DNA of 8,789 nucleotides, taken from assembly GCA_904502015.1 (NCBI GenBank), contig CAJGEA010000073.1:1-8789 (forward strand), given 5' to 3'. The DNA is from an uncultured Clostridia bacterium. GTDB taxonomy: Bacteria > Bacillota > Clostridia > Oscillospirales > CAG-272. Position numbers and translations under genes: made by a program. Positions 5,578-8,789 of this stretch are shown here, in pieces; position 1 is the first letter of the stretch; the number at the start of each line of letters is the position of its first letter. Under the pieces are notes generated by a model, which saw only the letters and a list, made by a program, of their open reading frames with translations, ran no database searches and was not told the DNA's origin.

Positions 5578-6198
5578 TCACGCCTTATTGGGCAGGTATC
5601 GGAATCGTACAAACGCCTTGATTGCCCCAAGCGTCAGCGCGAACACCGCGGCATAGGGCTGTCGGCTGAGGATGAACAGCAGTACCGCCAGCGTCCCGAG
5701 CGCCAGCGAAACCGTCGTTTTGCTCTTTACCCAGATTTGAGTCCCGCAGTTTTGCAGGGCCAACGTCAGAATCCCCCACACCGCCATGCCAATGACGGCA
5801 GCAAAATACAGCACGCGCAGATAGGTCTGCACGCCGCCGAGGGATATCAGCGAGGCGGGGTGTACCGCGTCCTCAGCGGTTTTACCCGCAAACAGCGGCA
5901 GAAACAGAAGCAGGAGCATGCACAAATCCAGCATACCGCACACCAGATCGCAGAGGTGGGTCTTGGTCTGTCTTTTGTCCTCCGTGGCGATAGTCAGCAC
6001 CTCGTTGGAGGAGAGCAGCTCGTCCACCGTCACCGAAAAGAAGGCAGCAATCGCCTTCAGAGAGTCAATATTTGGATACCCCCGCCCCGACTCCCACTTG
6101 GAGATCGCCGTGCGGGACACGTACAGCGCCCCCGCCAGCTCTTCCTGCGTGAGTCCCTTTTGTTTGCGTAATTCTTGCAGTTTTTTTCCAAATTCCAT
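5578..6198 (-). CDS. XRE-family regulator with C-terminal membrane helices
   Basis: A 206-aa protein with an N-terminal helix-turn-helix DNA-binding domain of the XRE/Cro-CI type (about residues 5-60; recognition region SRTAISKWESGRGYPNIDSL, 28-47). After a short linker come four predicted membrane helices (about 82-104, 126-148, 161-177 and 181-197). This DNA-binding/membrane architecture is common in Clostridia and suggests a repressor held at the membrane; the signal is unknown. The ATG at 6198-6196 starts the domain canonically (MEFGKKLQELRKQKG). The 18-residue upstream extension lies in another frame of the small ORF and is not used. The Shine-Dalgarno is weak (GGGG, 8 nt away), but the start lies 1 nt after the stop of the 25-codon ORF that has a strong one, so translational coupling is likely. 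It closes the rhamnosidase-led gene run. Confidence 0.9.
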   Translation of the reverse strand: MEFGKKLQELRKQKGLTQEELAGALYVSRTAISKWESGRGYPNIDSLKAIAAFFSVTVDELLSSNEVLTIATEDKRQTKTHLCDLVCGMLDLCMLLLLFLPLFAGKTAEDAVHPASLISLGGVQTYLRVLYFAAVIGMAVWGILTLALQNCGTQIWVKSKTTVSLALGTLAVLLFILSRQPYAAVFALTLGAIKAFVRFRYLPNKA

Positions 6199-6199
6199 A

Positions 6200-6277
6200 T
6201 CAATAACCCCGTATGATTTTCCGCTTATCATAACAGGACAGTTTCTCTGCATTTATGTTCAGGACTTTCAGATACAT
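6200..6277 (-). CDS. Possible 25-aa small ORF coupled to the XRE gene
   Basis: A full-strength ribosome binding site, AAGGAGG (6295-6289), stands directly after the stop of the upstream gene. No longer gene uses it; the first ATG after it is at 6277-6275 (11 nt spacing, slightly long). It opens a 25-codon frame beginning MYLKVLNINA and ending with a basic segment (DKRKIIRGY). Its TGA (6202-6200) is followed after a single T by the ATG of the XRE gene, an arrangement typical of translational coupling. The peptide has no similarity I recognise and no membrane helix. It may be a leader peptide whose translation feeds ribosomes to the XRE start rather than a functional protein. An alternative is that the region is only the XRE promoter. 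Confidence 0.45.
   Translation of the reverse strand: MYLKVLNINAEKLSCYDKRKIIRGY
6227..6235 (-). promoter_or_regulatory. Possible internal extended -10 promoter for the XRE gene
   Basis: On the minus strand TG (6235-6234), one base, then TATGAT (6232-6227) forms an extended -10 about 28 nt before the XRE ATG. No good -35 is seen. It would let the regulator be made apart from the upstream genes. It lies inside the 25-codon ORF. Confidence 0.35.
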
Positions 6278-6298
6278 ATTGTCAGTAGCCTCCTTGTT

Positions 6299-6826
6299 TC
6301 AATTCAGGTCAATCGCTTTTCTTTTGATAAATTCACCGATAAATTTTTCGCCTTCGTTTTTGAATCTTTGGGTACTCATGCAAACATCGCCGTATCCCAG
6401 CACGGCATTCCACTTTATGAGAAGCTTTTGAAGCCAATTCTTTTTGGCTATATACACGTCGGGTTTTTTCAAATCAATATTCAGAAAACCGTTCTTCATA
6501 TATACTCTCTCCATATCCGACCAAGCAATTTTCCCCAAGGCAATCGCAGAGGAGTTGTCATAAAAGTATTCATCGCAAATTTCAACAAGCGGTTCTTTGG
6601 AAAACAGTTGTCCAAACAAATACACGTCCCCTGCCCCGACAAAGAAACAGAACACAAAACAAATCCCCCGAAATACCCAGTACGCAATCGCGTTATCCAG
6701 CAAAAAATCTTCCTCGTGAGGCAGTTTGCGTAAATCAAATACAACTATGCAAAACAGCATGACAAATGCAACCAATGTAATCATGGCGTAAAGAAGGGTA
6801 TTTTTCTTGTTTTGTTCAATAATCAT
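6299..6826 (-). CDS. Small two-TM protein resembling the STM3941 family
   Basis: A 175-aa protein with two N-terminal membrane helices (about residues 11-30 and 46-71) and a C-terminal soluble domain. The segment VEICDEYFYDNSSAIALGKI and the following WSDMERVYM resemble the DNSS...G.I.W.DI pattern I associate with STM3941-family proteins of unknown function; this is recall, not a search. The ATG at 6826-6824 directly abuts the TAA stop of the upstream glycosidase gene (6829-6827), giving TAAATG. Its ribosome binding site AGGAG lies 7 nt upstream inside the 3' end of that gene, so the pair is almost surely co-transcribed and probably translationally coupled. The gene is AT-richer than the glycosidase, with many Ile, Lys and Asn codons, suggesting a different history. 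Role unknown. Confidence 0.75.
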   Translation of the reverse strand: MIIEQNKKNTLLYAMITLVAFVMLFCIVVFDLRKLPHEEDFLLDNAIAYWVFRGICFVFCFFVGAGDVYLFGQLFSKEPLVEICDEYFYDNSSAIALGKIAWSDMERVYMKNGFLNIDLKKPDVYIAKKNWLQKLLIKWNAVLGYGDVCMSTQRFKNEGEKFIGEFIKRKAIDLN

Positions 6827-8296
6827 TTACTTTCTCCTGTTTTTTTGACATTCTTTTCTGATAAAATACGCGGGTGTACAGCTCCACGCGTGGCACATGC
6901 TGTTCATCATTTTGTCCCCGTAGGGCGACACCTCGGGCTGCCCGGGCACGAACACCTCGTAGAACGTATCCGCCCCCTCTGCTACCATCGCGCCCCAGAA
7001 ACGCTTGACGTGTTCCATGGCCTCCTCACGTTTCCCCAACTTCATCATGGCCTCCACAAGATAGTGGTTCATGTACGGGGTGACCGCTTTTTTGCTGTCG
7101 GGATTCCGCATGGTTTTCCGCAAAAGCTCCCACGCGCGCAACCCCTCCACAACACCGCCGAGGATCATCCAAACGGCCGAATGGACGCTGACCTGATAGC
7201 CATCGTAGGCGTTGACAAAATTGTTTTCGTCCGCATTGTAGAGGTAGCGGAGCGCGGCGTTTTTGGCGTCCTCATAAAGCGCCTGATACGCCCCCGCATC
7301 CCCGTGCCCCAGGGCGGTCAGGGTTTGGCTCAAAATATCCAGCGTATACAGGTACACGCCGTGCAATGCCGTCGTTTTTCGGAGTCCCTCACACCAGTCA
7401 ATGAAAATGTCGTCGTTCTCCCGCGTCGCCACGATGCCGTTGGCATCCAGCTCGCTTCGGATCGCGACCATCTGCCGCTTGGCAACGGGATATATGTCGA
7501 GGAACGTCTGCTCATCCCCCGTGTGGAGGTAGTAGTCGCACAGCGTCACCACGAACAACAGCGCGTAATCCCGCAAGAACCAATAGCCCGACACGAACGC
7601 GGGGTTCTCATACACGTATCCGGGCAGGTAGCCCCGATCGTTGCAATCGGCGGCGGCAAACAGATACAAGCATCGACGCACCAGCGCCAAATGTCCATAG
7701 GTATAGTAATTCGTGAGCGCCTCCAGACGGAGATCCCCGATCCACAGCCGTCGGTCACGCTTGGGGCCGTCCTCAAACACCCGCTGCATGCAATTCTTCA
7801 GCGTATTCACCGCCACGCGGTCGATCGCCTGCAATTCGGGGTCGTCGACCTCAAATTGCGCCAGACCATACTTGTCCGCGCTCGTCACTGCCGTGAAAAC
7901 GAAATCCGAGAGCGTGATCGTCTGGGGCGTGAACAGCACGGTGATCTTGATATAGCGCGCAGCGTATCGGCGCGGCATGTTGTATGCTCCCACGCTGTCT
8001 ATGTTGACAATCTCTTCCTGCAGCCACGAGGGGCAAAGGCTCCCCCGATACGAAGAGAAATTCGCATCCAGCTCGTCCCGACACTCACAGAATTTCACGC
8101 AGAGCCGCACAGGCGCGTCGGGATAGATATTCGTATAACCCAAAACGAAGGACAAGTAGCCCACGTAATGGCTTTCCAGATCCAGCACGAACGAGTCGCC
8201 GCTGTGAAGTTCTCGCGCTTCACTCGCGATCCGAACGTTCTCCGCATGTAGCGTCGGAAGGTTTTTCTCTGCCTTTTGCAAATAGTACGTTTTCAT
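6827..8296 (-). CDS. GH78-like alpha-L-rhamnosidase family protein, cytoplasmic
   Basis: A 489-aa six-hairpin glycosidase related to family GH78, which removes terminal alpha-L-rhamnose from plant glycosides or polysaccharides. An N-terminal beta-rich domain (about 1-140) precedes the (alpha/alpha)6 catalytic domain. The catalytic block EDGPKRDRRLWIGDLRLEA (175-193) matches the D-x-P-x-R-E-R...W-x-G-D signature, with Asp176, Arg180 and Asp188 conserved and Asp181 where Glu is usual. FIDW (298-301), DTFYE (443-447, Glu447 the likely base) and CHAWS (468-472) are also family-like. It is much shorter than typical GH78 enzymes (about 700-1000 aa), lacking the extra beta-sandwich modules. It has no signal peptide, so it probably acts on imported oligosaccharides or glycosides. 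Start ATG 8296-8294 has a modest GAGGT 10 nt away. No rhamnose catabolic gene or transporter is adjacent. Substrate is inferred from family. Confidence 0.85.
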   Translation of the reverse strand: MKTYYLQKAEKNLPTLHAENVRIASEARELHSGDSFVLDLESHYVGYLSFVLGYTNIYPDAPVRLCVKFCECRDELDANFSSYRGSLCPSWLQEEIVNIDSVGAYNMPRRYAARYIKITVLFTPQTITLSDFVFTAVTSADKYGLAQFEVDDPELQAIDRVAVNTLKNCMQRVFEDGPKRDRRLWIGDLRLEALTNYYTYGHLALVRRCLYLFAAADCNDRGYLPGYVYENPAFVSGYWFLRDYALLFVVTLCDYYLHTGDEQTFLDIYPVAKRQMVAIRSELDANGIVATRENDDIFIDWCEGLRKTTALHGVYLYTLDILSQTLTALGHGDAGAYQALYEDAKNAALRYLYNADENNFVNAYDGYQVSVHSAVWMILGGVVEGLRAWELLRKTMRNPDSKKAVTPYMNHYLVEAMMKLGKREEAMEHVKRFWGAMVAEGADTFYEVFVPGQPEVSPYGDKMMNSMCHAWSCTPAYFIRKECQKNRRK

Positions 8297-8344
8297 TTTT
8301 TGCTCAACCTCACAAATTGGTTACCGAATCGGCTCGGACGTGGC

Positions 8345-8452
8345 AAGAGCAATGAATCGCTCTTCAGGGATTCTGAACCCCGAACTCGGCGAAGCCGAGT
8401 TCATCAAGCTGCGCTGAAGAAAGCATAATGGAGAAACGGCACTTGCAGCTTG
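8345..8452. repeat. Structured intergenic repeat, copy A
   Basis: A unit of about 108 bp with four foldable parts: a 6-bp stem with 8-nt loop (8345-8364), a GGGATTC/TGAACCC segment (8367-8380), a perfect 9-bp stem with a 3-base loop (GAACTCGGC 8382-8390, GCCGAGTTC 8394-8402), and an 8-bp stem CAAGCTGC (8405-8412) with GCAGCTTG (8445-8452) around 32 nt. The 48-bp core 8365-8412 matches copy B with one mismatch, located in the triloop (8391). No function is known to me. Confidence 0.8.
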
Positions 8453-8474
8453 TACCCGGTTTGTCACCCCAGTA

Positions 8475-8581
8475 GGTGCGATGTAACCCGCGCCAGGGAT
8501 TCTGAACCCCGAACTCGGCAAAGCCGAGTTCATCAAGCTGCACCGAGGGTGTTGCAATGGGGCAGGATATCAGGCAGCTTG
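8475..8581. repeat. Structured intergenic repeat, copy B
   Basis: The second copy keeps the 48-bp core (8494-8541, one mismatch at 8520), the 9-bp stem (8511-8519 with 8523-8531) and the outer 8-bp stem (8534-8541 with 8574-8581), again with exactly 32 nt between. The first stem has a different sequence (8475-8480 with 8489-8494) but the same 6-bp/8-nt shape. Together with copy A it fills the gene-free gap 8297-8609, where I see no gene and no convincing promoter for the glycosidase. Confidence 0.8.
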
Positions 8582-8609
8582 AACTCGTTTTCTCAATCTT
8601 GAAAATGCC

Positions 8610-8653
8610 AAAAAAACAGAAGAGACCACCAAGGTGGCCTCTTCTGTTTTTTT
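8610..8653 (-). terminator. Rho-independent terminator of the tRNA unit
   Basis: A long hairpin, AACAGAAGAG plus a G-U pair plus CCACC against its complement, with seven A on one flank and seven T on the other. On the minus strand the position next to CCACC is a G-U pair, on the plus strand an A/C mismatch, so the stem is tighter in the direction of the tRNAs. It begins immediately after the CCA of tRNA-Lys. Confidence 0.92.
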
Positions 8654-8728
8654 GGTGCACCTTCAGGGATTCGAACCCGGGACCCACTGATTAAGAGTCA
8701 GTTGCTCTACCAACTGAGCTAAAGGTGC
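8653..8728 (-). tRNA. tRNA-Lys (anticodon CTT)
   Basis: A complete 76-nt tRNA gene including encoded CCA (8655-8653). The acceptor stem GCACCTT pairs with AAGGTGC (8663-8657). The D arm AGCTCAGTTGGTAGAGC, the anticodon loop CTCTTAA on an ACTGA/TCAGT stem, and the T arm with GGTTCGAATCC are all standard. The anticodon CTT reads AAG (lysine). It is the last gene of a tRNA unit, directly after tRNA-Asn with no spacer. Confidence 0.96.
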
Positions 8729-8789
8729 TGGCTCCTCCTGTTGGACTTGAACCAACGACACCCTGATTAACAGTCAGGTGCTCTACCGA
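8729..8789 (-). tRNA. tRNA-Asn (anticodon GTT), 5' end beyond the window
   Basis: The 3' 61 nt of a tRNA gene with encoded CCA (8731-8729), discriminator G, acceptor 3' strand AGGAGGA, a T arm with GGTTCAAGTCC, and the anticodon loop CTGTTAA on a CTGA/TCAG stem. Anticodon GTT reads asparagine codons. The 5' acceptor strand and part of the D arm are cut off by the window edge. It precedes tRNA-Lys in transcription order. Confidence 0.93.

Noticed and set aside
5335..6171. 278-codon plus-strand frame crossing the inverted-repeat element and the XRE gene
   Set aside because: It mixes repeat sequence with antisense of a good XRE gene. The composition is shadow-like and there is no start signal.
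6812..8251. 479-codon open frame on the plus strand opposite the glycosidase
   Set aside because: It is the antisense of a clear GH78-like gene, is rich in His/Arg/Val as expected from reverse translation of a GC-rich gene, and has no ribosome binding site or known motif.
8297..8344. Promoter for the glycosidase gene
   Set aside because: The best candidate, TTGCCA with 17 bp to TAACCA, has a poor -10 box; not strong enough to report as a feature.
8365..8541. CRISPR array
   Set aside because: Only two copies, 129 bp apart; the between-copy sequence itself is partly alike and structured. There are no short regular spacers and no cas genes.
8321..8687. Two overlapping minus-strand reading frames (78 and 107 aa) with internally repeated peptides
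   Set aside because: They are translations of the 48-bp DNA repeat, and one begins inside tRNA-Lys and crosses its terminator. Neither has a ribosome binding site, so they are by-products of the repeat.

Overview
The window looks like chromosomal DNA of a moderately GC-rich Bacillota, most likely a gut-type Clostridia. This rests on AGGAGG-type ribosome binding sites, sigma-A-like promoters, tRNA genes with encoded CCA, an XRE/membrane regulator architecture common in that group, and clostridial-looking enzymes. The species cannot be named from the sequence alone.

Left end (1-1010, plus strand): an extended -10 promoter precedes a 12-bp-stem hairpin with a T-rich tail, which I read as a candidate small RNA (about 25-108). 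A second promoter carrying the same 13-mer drives a monocistronic PduB-type microcompartment shell protein (242-955). A perfect palindromic terminator is shared with the convergent gene.

Metabolic block (1007-3089, minus strand): a nitroreductase and a MaoC-type hydratase form a likely two-gene operon. A class II ketose-bisphosphate aldolase has its own promoter (TTGACA-17-TATGAT) and terminator.

Small membrane-protein block (3216-5076, minus strand): two AT-richer genes of unknown function (149 and 220 aa) run from a promoter buried in the 3' end of a PAP2-superfamily membrane protein. That PAP2 protein lacks two of the canonical catalytic residues.

Gene-free stretch 5077-5577: it holds the PAP2 promoter and an imperfect inverted repeat of about 290-360 bp, resembling a MITE. 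Its two arms fold into purine/pyrimidine hairpins whose loops are perfectly complementary to each other.

Rhamnosidase block (5578-8296, minus strand): a GH78-like cytoplasmic glycosidase, a small two-TM protein resembling the STM3941 family (start abutting the upstream stop), a 25-codon small ORF behind AAGGAGG, and an XRE regulator with four TM helices (1 nt after the small ORF). They read as one tightly packed transcription unit.

Right end (8297-8789): two copies of a structured repeat unit of about 108 bp, a strong terminator, tRNA-Lys(CTT), and a partial tRNA-Asn(GTT) cut by the window edge. No phage, integrase, transposase, CRISPR or rRNA was seen. The least explained items are the repeat elements at 5208-5570 and 8345-8581, the candidate RNA at the left edge, the stand-alone shell protein, and the small ORF in front of the XRE gene.
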